From Branchinecta lynchi (Eukaryota > Arthropoda > Branchiopoda > Anostraca > Branchinectidae): DNA of 64,000 bases. Made by a program: the position numbers and the translations under genes. The stretch is taken from NCBI GenBank assembly GCA_023053575.1, contig JAKZAP010000015.1, positions 11,088,930 to 11,152,929 of the forward strand, read 5' to 3'. This document shows, in pieces, positions 35,237 to 46,770 of this stretch (its first letter is position 1; each line of letters begins with the position of its first letter). The notes beneath the pieces are model-generated. The model made no database searches and was not told the DNA's origin. It saw only the letters and a list, made by a program, of their open reading frames with translations.

Positions 35237-38200
35237 GTGTTGCGAGAGCAACACTTTGGTTTTGTCCTTTTTTTTTTTTTTTTTTTTTTTTTCCTATGAC
35301 TCCGATTTCATTTTATTCCTGGTAACTGAGAAGGGTATAACCTGTGCGGTTTTTACGGAAAGTGTGGACCTTAGGCCGGATTGATGAATATGACATTACA
35401 TTTTGGAAAGCTCCGTAGAACTCTTGCCTGGGGCCAATAAGGATGGTTTTTGCTTGTCCTCGAGCCAGAGCCTACGGTTTGCGAAGTGAAGTGGAGTTGT
35501 ATAGCCTATGTCAGAGAGGACTATCTGAAGCTGTGTAGCGAACCTTTCGTTTCATCAAACCATGTTTCTGCTTTCGAGTGGAAAGCTCCGTTCTAGCACG
35601 CAAGCAGGCAGGCACCAGTTTCAAATTGAAGATGGACTAAAATCTATAAGTGTTAAATATATGCGGCAGTTACCCGGCCCCACAGCCAACATATCTTCTT
35701 TGAGTGATAAATAGAAAAATCTACAGAGACAAAAAAGTGGCTTTTTCCCACGGGTCCGAAAGTGCTGCCATCTATTGTTTCTGTCCATGTCTGCGACGAT
35801 TTCAGCTGAGTTTATAATTTTTTTTTGTTGGTTTGTGGTAGAGTAACGGTATCAGATGTGCCTCTTAAACTTTAAAAGTTCTCTCATTGCTAAAGAAACT
35901 AAAGCTTATCCTTTGCTCCTTTCTAAGTCGTGACGTTAGAAAGTTGGCCTACGGCAAAAAAGTCAACTTTTGAACTAAGACAGGTAGAATTTTTTTTTCG
36001 ACGGCAATCGATAGCCATTGATGAGCTGATCAAAGTATATGTCATCCATTTTTTGGTACAAAATTCCTTCATGAGATACACCAGTTTGAAAATTTCAAAG
36101 GGGTTGACAACTTCATAGTAAGGTACATTGAAACCAAAAATAGGCGATACCAGTTATGATACATATAGGAGACTTTTAAGCAACAGTCGACTGTTAGCCC
36201 ATAATCATCTTCGGTAATGAGGGGTTTGCAGCTTTTGCTAGTTGGTATACCTGTTATTTGTTTCCGGTGTATTCGATGGTAAGAACAATTTGGTTCCCAA
36301 TGGTAAGATATGCAAGGGACTTGTAAGTAATAATCGGCTGTTATGCTACAATCATCTTCTGCGATGATGGGTTTGCAGCTTTTGCTAGCTGGTGTACCCA
36401 TTATTTGTTTCCGGTTAACTTAATGTATATCACGGGAGAGGGACTTGTAAGTAGGAATCGGTTCACGAGGGGCTAGGAATTTTTGCAAATGGGTGCACAT
36501 TGTATTCGATTTCTATAAATCTGACGGTAAGAAAGCTTGTGTCGATGGTCTATCAATGTAACCGAGGATTAACTGTTTACAGAACGGATACAAACGAAAA
36601 TGTAAAGCAATGAGGTAGTTTCATAATAATTAATAGTGTCATCTATGGTATTTTAATCCTGAAAAGTTACGGATAGCTTTCTATTACCAACTAGATTATA
36701 TAGGATATTGTTCAAAATTTTCATCCGTCACGATGTCTACGATTGAAAAGGATAAAGTACAACTGACTGCAAAGTTAATTTAGTCCCTTCTTCCTATATT
36801 ATTTTGTTGTTGTTTTTACAACGCTGAAGAATACCTTTTGATCATATGATTATTTTTTTTAGAACATCCCGTTTAAAAAGCTTATGCTATAATCATCTTC
36901 AGCGATGAGGGGCTTGCAACTTTTGATAGCTGGTATATCCATTATTTGTTTCCGGTGAATTTGATGTCAATCACGGGAGACGGACTTGTAAGTAAGAATC
37001 GGTTCACGAGGGGCTAGAAATTTTTGAAAATTGGTGCACATTGTATTCGATTTCTGTAAATATGACAGTAAGAAAGTTTGTATCGATGGTCTATCGCTAT
37101 AACCTAGGATTAACTGTTTACGCAACGGGTACAAACGATACGGTAATGTAAAACAATAAGGCAATTTTGTAATAATTAATAGTGTCATCTATGGTATTTT
37201 AATCCTGAAAAGTTACGGATAGCTTTATAATATCAACTAGATTATATAAGATATTGTTCCAAGTTTTCATCCGTCACGATATCTACGATTGAAAAGGATA
37301 AAGTTCAACTTCGACGGCAATCGATAGCCGCTGATGAGCTGATCAACGTATATGACATCCATTTTTTGGTAAAAAAAATTCCTTTATGAGATACACCAGT
37401 TTGAAAGTTTCAACGGGTTGACAACTTCAGTAGTAAGGTACACACTGAAACCAAAAATAGGCGATACCAGTTGTGAGACATTTAGGGGACTTGTACGCGA
37501 AAGGCGACTGTTAGCTCATAATCATCTTCGGCAATGAGGGGTTTGTAGCTCTCGCTAGTTGGCGTACCTGTCATTTGATGAACAATTTGGTTCCCAAATG
37601 TAAAACATGCAAGGGACTTGTAAGTAATAATCGGCTGTTATGCTACACAAATCTTCAGCGATGAGGGGTTTGCAACTTTTGCTAGTCGGTGTACCCATTA
37701 TTTTTATCCGGTGAACTTGGTTTCTATCACGGGAAAGGGACTTGTCAGTAGAATCGGTGCACGAGGGGCTAGAAATTTGTGCAAATTGTTGCACATTGTA
37801 TTCGATTTATATAAATCTGACGGTAAGAAAGTTTGTATCGTTTGTCTATCGCTGTAACCTAGGATTTACTGTTAACGCAACGGGTACAAACGATACTGTA
37901 ATGTAAAACAAGGTAGTTTCGTAATAATTAATGGTATTTTAATCCTAAAAAGTTACGGATAGCTTTATAATGCCAACTAGATTATATAGGATATTATTCC
38001 AAGTTTTCATCCGTCACGATGTCTACGATTGAAAAGGATAAAGTTCAACTGACTGCAAAGTCAATTTAGTCCCTTTTTCCGATATGCTTTTGTTGTGGTT
38101 AGGGCAATCGATAGCCCTTGAAGAGCTGATCAAAATATATGCCATCCATTTTTTTGAACAAAAATCCTTCATGAGATAAACCAGTTTGAAAGTTTCAAGG

Positions 38201-38965
38201 GGTTGACAACTTCAGGAGTAAGGTACACACTGAAACCAAAAATAGGCGATACCAGTTGTGAGACATGTAAGGGACTTGTAAGCAACAGTCGACTGTAAGC
38301 AACAGTCGACTGTTAGCTCATAATCATCTTCGGCAACGAGGAGTTTGCAGCTTTTGCTAGTTGGTATACCTGTTATTTGTCTCAGGTGTATTCGATGGTA
38401 AGAACAATTCTGTTCCCAATTGTAAGACATGCATGGGACTTGTAAGTAATAATCGGCTTTTATGCTATAATCATCTTCAGCGATGAGGGGTTTGCAACTT
38501 TTGATAGCTGGTGTATCCATTATTTGTTTCCGGTGAATTTGATGTCAATCACGGGAGGCGGACTTGTAAGTAAGATCGGTTCACGAGGGGCTAGAAATTT
38601 TTGAAAATTGGTGCACATTGTATTCGATTTCTGTAAATATGACAGTAAGAAAGTTTGTATCGATGGTCTATCGCTATAACCTAGGATTAACTATTTACGC
38701 AACGGGTACAAACGATACGGTAATGTAAAACGATAAGGTAGTTTTGTAATAATTAATAGTGTCATCTATGGTATTTTAATCCTGAAACGTTACGGATAGC
38801 CTTCTTCCGATATTGTTTTGTTGTTGGTTTTACAACGCTAAAGAACAGATTTTGATTATGTGATTATTCTTTTTAGAACATACTGTTTTAAAAGCTTCGA
38901 TAAGATGACAATTTAAGCATTTAAGCGAAGAAACAAAACCAAAGTGTTGCTCTCGCAACACTTTA
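35237..38965. mobile_element. Satellite-carrying block between inverted hairpin termini
   Basis: The left edge GTGTTGCGAGAGCAACAC, then TTTGGTTTTGT (35237-35265), is the reverse complement of ACAAAACCAAAG, then TGTTGCTCTCGCAACAC near the right edge (38936-38964). Each edge is itself a hairpin with 7-bp arms. Between them lie a T-run of about 26 (35268-35293), 700 bp of apparently single-copy sequence, and the repeat block of 36.0-38.85 kb. The words AACAAAACCAAAG resemble the Family 1 start AACAAGACCAAAG. An alternative is therefore two element ends placed back to back rather than one element with terminal inverted repeats. Confidence 0.55.
36000..38850 (+). repeat. Higher-order tandem repeat (about four units)
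   Basis: Landmarks recur in the same order. GGCAATCGATAGCC is at about 36004, 37315 and 38102. AATAGGCGATACCAGTT is at about 36139, 37455 and 38238. GGTTCACGAGGGGCTAG or a variant is at about 36450, 36999, 37755 and 38577. GTTACGGATAGC is at about 36667, 37212, 37951 and 38789. Spacing is about 550-1310 bp, so units differ by internal gains or losses. A sub-repeat of about 150 bp (CATCTTC(A/G)GC(A/G)ATGAGGGG, then TTTGCAGCTTTTGCTAG) lies inside each unit. Non-coding. Confidence 0.8.
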
Positions 38966-39258
38966 GCCGGCGAAGCCGGACAAAGGTTGCCGCAACACTT
39001 CACGTTGCCCGGGCAACGTAGGTCTAGTTAACATTGCGACCCAGTTTGTTCACTGAGTAACTAATTAGCACCTATTCACTATAAGGTTAAGCCCAGAGCT
39101 CATGGGATTTTATTAACTCATTTGAGTTTGTATTTAAAATGTAAATTAAAGTGTTTAATTTGTCAATCGTTTGGAGTCTGTTCACCAGTACAGATGTCTG
39201 TAAATAAATTGTACATAGCAATCGAACTTGGTCCTGTCTATATCTATATTATATGACA
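38947..39258 (+). mobile_element. Possible LTR (U3-R-U5) of an LTR retrotransposon
   Basis: The segment before the primer-binding-like site ends ATATGACA, as LTRs ending in CA do. It carries AATAAA (about 39204) some 55 bp before that end and could begin at TGTTGCTC (38947). A second LTR, gag or pol sequences were not found, so it would be a solo or broken copy. It also contains palindromes (AGCCGGCGAAGCCGG, CGTTGCCCGGGCAACG). The start is uncertain because the same bases form the right terminus of the preceding block. Confidence 0.35.
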
Positions 39259-39260
39259 GA

Positions 39261-39279
39261 ATTGGTGCCGCGACCGGGA
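39261..39279 (+). promoter_or_regulatory. Primer-binding-site-like sequence
   Basis: TTGGTGCCGCGACCGGGAT lies 3 bp after ATATGACA. It is complementary to a tRNA-like 3' end (ending CGCGGCACCA with the CCA tail), which is how Gypsy- and BEL-type elements prime minus-strand synthesis. The tRNA is not identified here. Confidence 0.5.
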
Positions 39280-39280
39280 T

Positions 39281-39741
39281 TGTATATCCCTGTAAATTTA
39301 AATATTGGCATGGTGTTTTTGTTGTTATATATTTTTTCTTTTGTTGTTGCGGTGCGATGGGCCTTGTTGGATTTATGCATTAAATATCTATCTATAGAGC
39401 CGATCGGCCTGAGAGGCGCCGGTCGCGTTTACATTTATAAACCATCCTAGGGACAAATAAAATCCAATGTTAGATCCTCATCAGATGACGTCACCATTTA
39501 CGTCACGACTGTATGGTATTCTGCCATAATTTTTACGACACCGCATAATTCTGGAAGTTTGAATACAGAAAATAGATTCCTTATCACTTCTGATTGTAAA
39601 CTTCGTGAATAAGCAGTAGGCCACATAATTTCCTGTGACGTCATAAAATATACGTATCACCGGAGGTATTTTATCCTTAGCGCGGCGCGTATCCTTTGAG
39701 GAATTTTTATCCTCAGATTTGGGTCAGTACTTTATGTTTCG
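39281..39741. other. Possible remnant downstream of the primer-binding site
   Basis: No gag-like frame was seen. The 65-residue open frame starting at 39253 lacks known motifs. Sequence to 39741 is otherwise unassigned. Confidence 0.4.
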
Positions 39742-39745
39742 TTAA

Positions 39746-41271
39746 AGGACACCTGAACAATGAAACCATACTTGAACACACCATGGAGAATGCATTTACA
39801 GACATGGCCACAGAGAGCATTCTTCTCCTGAGGGTGACGGTTTCAAAATAGGGATGTTCGTTTCTTGAGGTTTGCACATGCAGACTCCAAGACAACAAGA
39901 CCAAAGGTGTCGATGGGATCCCAAAAATCTAATATTTGATTCAGACAATCGAGTCTTGTCTTCGCCAGATCCAGTCTTGGACAGGCTAATTATCAGAGAA
40001 AACCAAGCTCAGATATACCTCTATAAACCATATCTATTTTGACGATACTGACCGGGACTTCCTGCCGATTTCCGAGCGAACTACTAGCCCAGCAAACAAA
40101 AAAAATACAGAAACAAAACCAGCGTATCTCCTTATCCCTATAAAGAACATCTAATCAACTTTGAATAAAAGTTTGACTTAAAAAAAAATCCGGTTACAAC
40201 CGGATTCCGGAAAAATTATATGTCCGGGTAAAAAAACATCGTCATAAACCGACTCAGCCTCCCTTCTTACCCCTTAATCTGTCATCTACTCGAACTTTTG
40301 CTTTTAAAAAATTTTCCGGTTTGGGCCGGATTCCGGGCGAACTACTTGTCCGTCAAGAAAATGATTTTCACCATCGTCTTCAGCATGTCTTCCTACCCCT
40401 AAATCGAACATCTAATCAACTTCAAATAAAACTTTCACTTTTAACAAACTTTCCGGTTTTGGCCGGATTCCGGGCGAACTACTCGTCCGATGACAAAATG
40501 AGTTTCCCCATCGTGCTCAGCATGTCTTCTTACCCCATAATCGACTATCAAACTATCAACTCGAAAAAAAACTTCTAATTTTAACAAACTTTCCGGTTTC
40601 GACCGGATTCCGGGCGTACTACTTATCCTTCGAGAAAATGGTTTTCACCATCGTCTTCAGCATGTCTTCCTACCCCTAAATCGAACATCTAATCAACTTC
40701 AAATAAAACTTTTACTTTTAACAAACTTTCCGGTTTTGGCCGGATTCCGGGCGAACTACTCGTCCGATGACAAAATAGTTTTCACCATCGTGCTCAGCAT
40801 GTCTTCTTACCCCATAATCGACTATCACATTAGCTGTTTCAAAATATTTTGTTTGCCCCTTAATTTAAACCCCCTCCCCCACCCCTAAATGTAGGGCTAC
40901 ATAGCCCATCTACGAACTTGACTGGTCCGACGACCCAACGAATCCTCACACCAAGTTTCATCAAAATATCTCACTCCCTTCGAGAGTTATCGTGCTTACA
41001 GACGGACGGACAGACGGACGGACGGACGGACGGACAGACGGACAACTTTTGCGATGTCATAGGTATCCCTCCACTTACGTTTTGGGATCCCAAAAAGCAC
41101 AATTCATTCAAATCTTGTACAGCGCTGGCCGGATCGTATTGGAATTTCTAGATATACATTTGGGCTTAACTGGTAACACTATTTCGTATTTGGATTGGGT
41201 TTTTTGCAGGCAATATTAAAGGAAGGCATACAGATAGGGATGATACTTGGTACTCTTCATTCAGGTGTCCT
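39746..41271. mobile_element. TTAA-flanked MITE, copy 1, interrupted by Family 1 copy F
   Basis: Terminal inverted repeats AGGACACCTGAA (39746) and TTCAGGTGTCCT (41271) are each bordered by TTAA (39742-39745 and 41272-41275). The two halves (39746-39893 and 41097-41271) match the other copy at 56312-61423 in the same order. Compared with that copy, about 110 bp in the right half are missing. TTAA target duplication fits the piggyBac or Kolobok type. No transposase was seen. The reverse strand has a partly conserved frame (LSWSLHVQTSRNEH, then LSVAMSV) that I do not recognise. Confidence 0.8.
39894..41096 (+). mobile_element. Family 1 element, copy F, with defined ends
   Basis: Starts AACAAGACCAAAGGTGTCGA and TGGGATCCCAAAAAT, and ends TTTTGGGATCCCAAAAA. 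The second TTAA MITE copy gives the empty site CCAAGACAAAAAGCGC. Here the left flank ends CCAAGAC(AA) and the right flank starts GC, so the element lies within an A-run with no clear target duplication. Internal order: TTGTCTTCGCCAGATCC, about six core units near 135 bp each, CACCAAGTTTCATCAAAATA, then a long GACG/GACA tract (40999-41043) and TTGCGATGTCATAGGTATCC. This copy sets the family's boundaries. Confidence 0.88.
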
Positions 41272-41275
41272 TTAA

Positions 41276-42520
41276 AGGATCTCTCGCACTCAACTTAAAG
41301 TATTTTAAAATATTTGCATAGTGTAAAACTAGGCTGCTTTCAACAAGTAACCCACGGTTTTGGCTGCTTTAAGCCTTTTCCGAGACGTCCGTTGATTTGT
41401 AGCGAAAACAGGGAGACAATTTACATAACCAGTTTCTTCTGATGGAAAAGCTTCTCGCAGACAACCGTCGACAATGTGATACACAGCGAAGGTAGCATAA
41501 CGCGGCAAGTGAGAACATCAGCGTGGTTTTGTTAGAGGGGTTAGAATGTACCGAACAAAATTGGGTCTCCGGGTTTAGAAATATTCGGAATGATTATGGA
41601 AGCAGGTTGCGTTAGTATTATAAGTATTATTTGCTTGAGGGCGCGGAAACTTAAGAACTCTCTGTTACGCACGAAAATCGAAAATTTTACAGAGCAGAAA
41701 GATAAAGAGTGCCATGACTGCCAAAACAAACCGTCTCAGTAGCTAGAAGATTGCTCAAATACTCTGACGAAACTTATTTCTGTTGGTACCGAAGAAAAGC
41801 TGAATTCTGACGTGAAGTTAAGAAGTCCCGAAACTTGATGAGCAAATATGACAGACTTAATTAAAGCGGAGTTCAAAACTCACAAGGAATTCAAAGTTTA
41901 TCCTACCAATAGAAATATCTGTGTATATATGCAAAAAATTTTGAGTGTATTACAACAACGAATGGATACGAAAAAAGAAACTCCCCTAATATTTGTCCCA
42001 ACTAATGAATTGGAGGTGGCAGGCACCAAAAAACACCTTAACTATACATTCTCGAAATAAATTATAAAGGATCCACTTAATTTTGATGTGACATTGTATT
42101 CTAGTGGTTGGTCATGGGATATCAAGATAAGTTCAATCTGTTTGATAAGATTTTAATTTAAAAAGTTCATTCAATGTTAAGTTCTTCAGCAAAGGATCCG
42201 AATTTCTTGACTTTCTGGACTTTCAATACGTTAATCTGGTTCAGAAGAAATTCCAACAAACAGTCCGACTACTTTCCTTTTGCCGAAGAAGTCCGTCAGT
42301 CAAAGCCTTGTGCAACAATAAATCAAAGTATTCTGGTTATTATAGATGGTACATCAGAACGAGAAGACCAAACAAAAACTTGCTGGCCCTGTTCTGAAAA
42401 TCGTCTGAGCTCTGAATCGTCTTTTAAAGTAGTCTGAACGGAAACTGAAAGGAAAACCCACAGCTCCCGTAAGTAAGTGTGAAACAGTCACTGCACCACT
42501 TTAACGGTTGTGAAAGCCCC
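41276..42520. other. No recognisable gene
   Basis: Two forward open frames (41848-42060, 70 residues; 42174-42437, 87 residues) were inspected. Neither has a known motif, a ribosomal or splice context that I can support, or a repeat copy in the window. They could be chance frames or parts of decayed elements. Confidence 0.35.
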
Positions 42521-42529
42521 TTTCTCCAT

Positions 42530-43255
42530 AAGCGGAATTCACACTGAGGGCGTCTAAAAATCGTCAGGCAAAAATACGCCTCGCAACGTCTCGGTGAAAT
42601 CGCTGAGTGTGCCAGACGCCAGACGGAGAGTGAATACGCCCGAATTTTATTTCCAGAAATATGAACAGAAGAAAATAGAGAGTTGTATGGAGCCAAGAGG
42701 AGTAGCATGCTCTGCTACAGCAGAGCCCAAATCCATAAAGCTTGTGTAAAGCTGGCATCTGGATACAACCTAAAAACGAAGGGCAAGAGCTTCCTGCTGG
42801 CTATACAGCTGTGCTGTCCTACATGTCTCTAATGTACCTTTTTCTCCGATTCCTTTGCTAATTTCTTTCCGGGCATTGTAACTAATACCGTTGCCTTTGT
42901 ACTCTTCGATACTGACCGACTGTCGGACTGACTAGAGATTCAGGATGACCGTTCTTGCAAGAGCTGGAAGATCTTCTTTAGATTTCCTAAATGCGGTTTG
43001 TCTACATTACAACCTTTAAACTGGGATGATTTCATTAGGTTGTTTCAATATATTTTGGTTATTGGTAACGTGAAATATCTCGGTTCCAATGCTGTTTGTT
43101 TATAAGATGTGATAAACATTTTACTTACTTGCTCCACGTCTAAGGCGCTTGCGTACTTGTTTTTACCTGACGATGCGTTCTTAACGCCTGGCCTGACGAA
43201 TTTCGCCAAGCGTGGCGAAACACGCTCTGTGTGAATTGGGCTTTAGGCTAGGATT
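42530..43255. mobile_element. Possible DNA element with short imperfect ends
   Basis: The left edge AATTCACACTGAGGGCG, then AAATCGTCAGGC, resembles the reverse complement of the right edge (GCCTGACGAATTTCGCC, then TCTGTGTGAATT). Similarity is limited to the outer 10-12 bp and the CGTCAGGC word. The call is weak. Confidence 0.3.
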
Positions 43256-43296
43256 TTATTAATACCTTAGGCCAGGATTTTATTAATACTTTTTAC
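43243..43296. repeat. 27-bp direct duplication
   Basis: TTAGGCTAGGATTTTATTAA and TTAGGCCAGGATTTTATTAA lie head to tail. Confidence 0.7.
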
Positions 43297-43755
43297 AAAC
43301 AAATCAGAATTAGTGAAGCGTCGTTTTCTTATGCTACTGACAGTTTTAAGCAACATGAGGTTTATTTATCAATAGAATTGTACCTTACCTTAAGCTGAAA
43401 TTACTAATATGCCAAACACCTCTTCCAAGTCTAAGAACTTGGCTATTAGGGCAATGTCCCAAACTTCCGCTTGATGAGGGTAAACTTCGTCAAATTACTC
43501 GCTTACTAAGCCCGATAAAATCCAAAGAAGGGCCACGACTGAAAAGGGGAGCTTTAAAGCCTGTTTGGAGACAGGGGACAGACTCACAGAAATTGCAATT
43601 AGCATCCAGGACCCAATTATCCCTTTCCAACTCGTATGACAGGATTTCGAGCGTGACGCGCAAATAAGTTATATTTTGCCATAACACCTAGCTCTTCCGA
43701 CATACAAGCGAGTTCCCTGATTTTTTTAAGGCCCAAAAATGAAATTAAAATAATT

Positions 43756-44170
43756 GAAGTTTAACTGAAAAGCCAACTTATTTAGTATGATTTAACCGAC
43801 TACACCGCATTATTCTGATTGTGTTAAGGGATTTTGTTTACTTTTCACTATTTACTCTAGTATGACGTTCACAATATCTACGGCCGTCCTCACATCGCAA
43901 ACTTCTATTACAATGCGGAAAATTTGAATCTCGATACAAACGCGTCTTTTCGGTGGTTAGTGATCAGCTCGAGGAAGGTCGCTCACTGTGTGAGCACTTA
44001 TTTTTCGTAAATAGATTTCTTCAAGCATACAAAACAGATACAAGCGCATAGAGGTACCACAAATCAGACAGGGAAATTCCACTGTTTGAAAACGATTATT
44101 CGTCAATAGCGGAGGAACGAAGTAACGCATTTTCATCGGGTCTTCAAGCCTCTGTGAGTGAATATGTCAT
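43756..44170. repeat. Dispersed repeat R2, copy 1
   Basis: Matches 54838-55250 in the same orientation: GAAGTTTAACTGAAAAGCCA, TTTTCACTATTT, GTGATCAGCTC, GGTACCACAAATC, ACAGGGAAATTCCAC and GTAACGCATTTT. Both copies have a short reverse-strand frame (VEFPCLICGTSMRLY here, VEFPCRICGTSICLY in the other). Only the other stays open for 74 residues. This is an element of unknown type or a duplicated degenerate segment. Confidence 0.7.
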
Positions 44171-44479
44171 GGGTAACTAGATTGTCCTATTACATCCCTT
44201 ATCGGCTAAGCTTCAAAGATCGGCTTGCATTTGAAAAAAAGTCCGGCTAAGAGAAATAACATGTAAGGGAGTTAACTAGTGTTCGGCTAATTCGAATCGG
44301 GAACTTTGCAGTCGGAGCATGGAATAACTTTGTGAAAGGTGGGACGGATGTTCTACTGTACAATATTGTTGCAAGTTCTTAGTGTTAACAAAAAATTCAG
44401 AATGAGCCTCCTAAACCTTCAAAAAATAATAAAGCGAGATCGAACCAAAATATGCAAAATTCACATCAACTTAAAGCAC

Positions 44480-45033
44480 CTGTGTCCGAAATGTTTCACT
44501 AATACTAGACAAACGGATGGCTTTTTGAAAGACTCGCTCACCTTAAAGTAGATAGGATTCAGACCATCAGTCTGAGCCTCGTTTTTGTTGCAATAGCGCT
44601 GCCGCATCGCTGCTGCAGCACTTCTTTGCTTTTGCACAATATGCATTTTTGGATTCCATTTCTTCTTGGTTGAAGCGGCAGCGCTGCAGCATCTTGCAGG
44701 GAAGCACGGACTTGGTCGGGGAGCAAGTCCGTGATTCTAGAGAAGCGCTGCCGTCTTCCACGGAAGCGCTGCAGTGCAAAAATGGATGTAGAAAGAATCA
44801 GTCCGGAAGTGGCCGAGAAGCGGACCTGCAGCGTGCAACAAAAACGAGGCTCTGCTTTCAGTGAGGTGAGGCAGAGAAGGCATCGGAGCTTCAATGACAT
44901 TTTGACGATAGAATGCTGGTAATAGTGTTCATGGTTTGGTATTGGTGTCCGTGGTTTCTGTGCCCGAAATGTTTTACTAATACTAGACATATGGATGGCT
45001 TTTTTAAAGACTAGCTTACCTTAAAGTAGATAG
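44480..45033. repeat. Hairpin element between about 80-bp direct repeats
   Basis: CCGAAATGTTTCACTAATAC, then GGATGGCTTTTTGAAAGAC and CACCTTAAAGTAGATAGGA (44487-44553) are repeated at 44966-45030. Between them GCCTCGTTTTTGTTGCA (44576) is inverted at 44835-44851. The interior has CACGGACTTG ... CAAGTCCGTG (10-bp stem) and several GCAGCGCT(T/G)C words. The right side carries repeat R5. This suggests a foldback insertion plus a local duplication. Confidence 0.6.
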
Positions 45034-45730
45034 GAGCCAGATCCCCGGTTTCCTTAGGAAGGGGTACACACTCCAGAACCATGTGCGGCCAGCGTTTTAA
45101 GTTCATTGACGATTCAAAAAATATGCAGTCTTCATCTTCTTCCTCAAACATCCGGACAAGCGTCCGGCGAAAGCGCTAAGAGAAAGTGGTAGCGTTACGC
45201 AAAATAATTACATTATAAATAAATAACAGTAAGAAGAAAGAACAAACTTCTGCATAAGAACAAAAGAAAACAAGGTCAGAAGCGCAAAGACATGGAGTGT
45301 GAAAGTATCAACCACGTTCACGTATGGACGATATTATGTACGACTCTCGTTCTGGAAATCTGCTGGAACATCCAGTTTGTTGAATTCCCAGTCAACAGAT
45401 TTCAGCGATTTAGAGACTGAACTATTGGCATTTTAATTATTTTCGTCCTGTAAATCCTTGTAAACGTCTTTCGATTCATTCCTTTCCAATGACAACTCAC
45501 TTATACTGGTTTTTCCCTTTGAGTCATCTCTGACTAATAGGACGCAACACAATTTAAAATCTCCGATTGAGCTTTGGTCAATTATTCTACTAAATTACCA
45601 AGAAAGGGTCGGAATGACATTTAAAATAGCTTACACGCTCAGAATAATTACCAAACACCAATTATTCAGTCTCAAAGTCAACGATACATGCTTAGATTGT
45701 CCTTTTTCTGTTTTCGATCGGTACGCTGTG
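45034..45730. other. No recognisable feature
   Basis: No supported gene or repeat. Confidence 0.4.
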
Positions 45731-45734
45731 ATCT

Positions 45735-46770
45735 TTAGGCGTTTTCTCGCCGTTCGCCGAGGACTCCTCGCGGAAACAATGGGAACTGCGGGAATAGACG
45801 GAGTCCCTCCAGGCGGACTCCGCGTACGGGAAACAACGAGACGATAAAATCGACCAATTTTCAGAAAAACGGACTGTTTCCATGAAAAAAAATCAACTGT
45901 TTTGACGAAAAATCGCGGCGCCGGTTATTTTTTACCCACTGGCCGACATCATTGGGGGGGGGGGGCGTCCCCCCTCTCCCCTCCGTCGTGACGCTCCTGA
46001 TTTTATGTCTCTTCCATATTAAGTATGATATAATACTCTTGGCCGATTTCCTTAGCTTGCAACTTTCGAAGTCGCCACAGTGAAATAACAAAAATGCAAA
46101 AATATCCATCCCTGAACATGACGAACCTTGTTAGATTACCCTGCCAGCCATGCTTATTCGTACAAGCGTGTGTGGCATTTTGAAAAATTAGAAACATCTC
46201 TAGTCCCTTTAACATAATTTTGGCGTTTTCGCGCCGTTCCCCGAGGAAACAATGGGAACTGCGAGAATAGGCGGACTCCAGGCGGACTCCCCGTACGGGA
46301 AACAACGAGAACACAGGGAATGCTTCCAAAATGGATGTTGTTTGAACAAAGTCATGCAGTTGACGGAATCAGTCTGGATTCCCTTTATTTTTGGTGTAGT
46401 TCATTCTGACTGTTTTTTAAATAAACTTACTATGTTAATACTTAAAAAGAAAATCCTAACTACAAGGAAAAAGATCCCTTTCTCTCGAAATCAGTTTTAA
46501 AACATAGGCTAAACAAACTCGATATTGATCTCACAGATTTTTATTAACCGTACTAACACCTTTTTTTTTTTTTAAAAACAAGAACAGCCGCAACTCTCAG
46601 AATCGATTCCTCTCTCCATGCGATAGGTAACCCTTTTTGATAATGATGATGATAATCGGAGCATCTCCGATCCGTGGGAACTCGTGAGAATGCGGGAGTG
46701 AGGCCCCGGGACAAACAAATGGCGGGGACTCCTGAAAAGGAGCCGATGGGGAACGGCGAGAATACGCCTT
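45735..46770. repeat. Repeated GGCGTTTTC-type segments
   Basis: GGCGTTTTCTCGCCGTTCGC, then AATGGGAACTGCG, CCAGGCGGACTCC and GTACGGGAAACAACGAGA (45738-45842), recurs at 46222-46311 (GGCGTTTTCGCGCCGTTCCC). A reverse copy of the first words lies at 46746-46768 (GGGAACGGCGAGAATACGCC). The outer two of these could be the inverted ends of a degraded DNA element. Reverse-strand Arg/Ser-rich open frames come from these segments. A G-run/C-run pair is at 45954-45975. Confidence 0.45.

Noticed and set aside
39713..39904. Reverse frame shared with 56234-56656 as a possible gene
   Set aside because: It lies inside a TTAA MITE. The two copies differ by a 2-bp indel that breaks the frame, so coding is not supported, although the similarity itself is reported.
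40918..41219. Frames with TDGQTDGRTDG peptides and IPPLTFWDPK ends, seen in several places
   Set aside because: These read the tetranucleotide tract and terminus of Family 1 elements and recur wherever the element does; no start, domain or conservation of frame.
41848..42437. Two forward frames considered as exons of a host gene
   Set aside because: No known motif, no convincing splice sites or continuity between them; left as unassigned.
44559..44990. 143-residue reverse frame and others over 44.5-45.0 kb
   Set aside because: Overlapping frames on both strands follow the GC-rich hairpin repeats; no domain was recognised.
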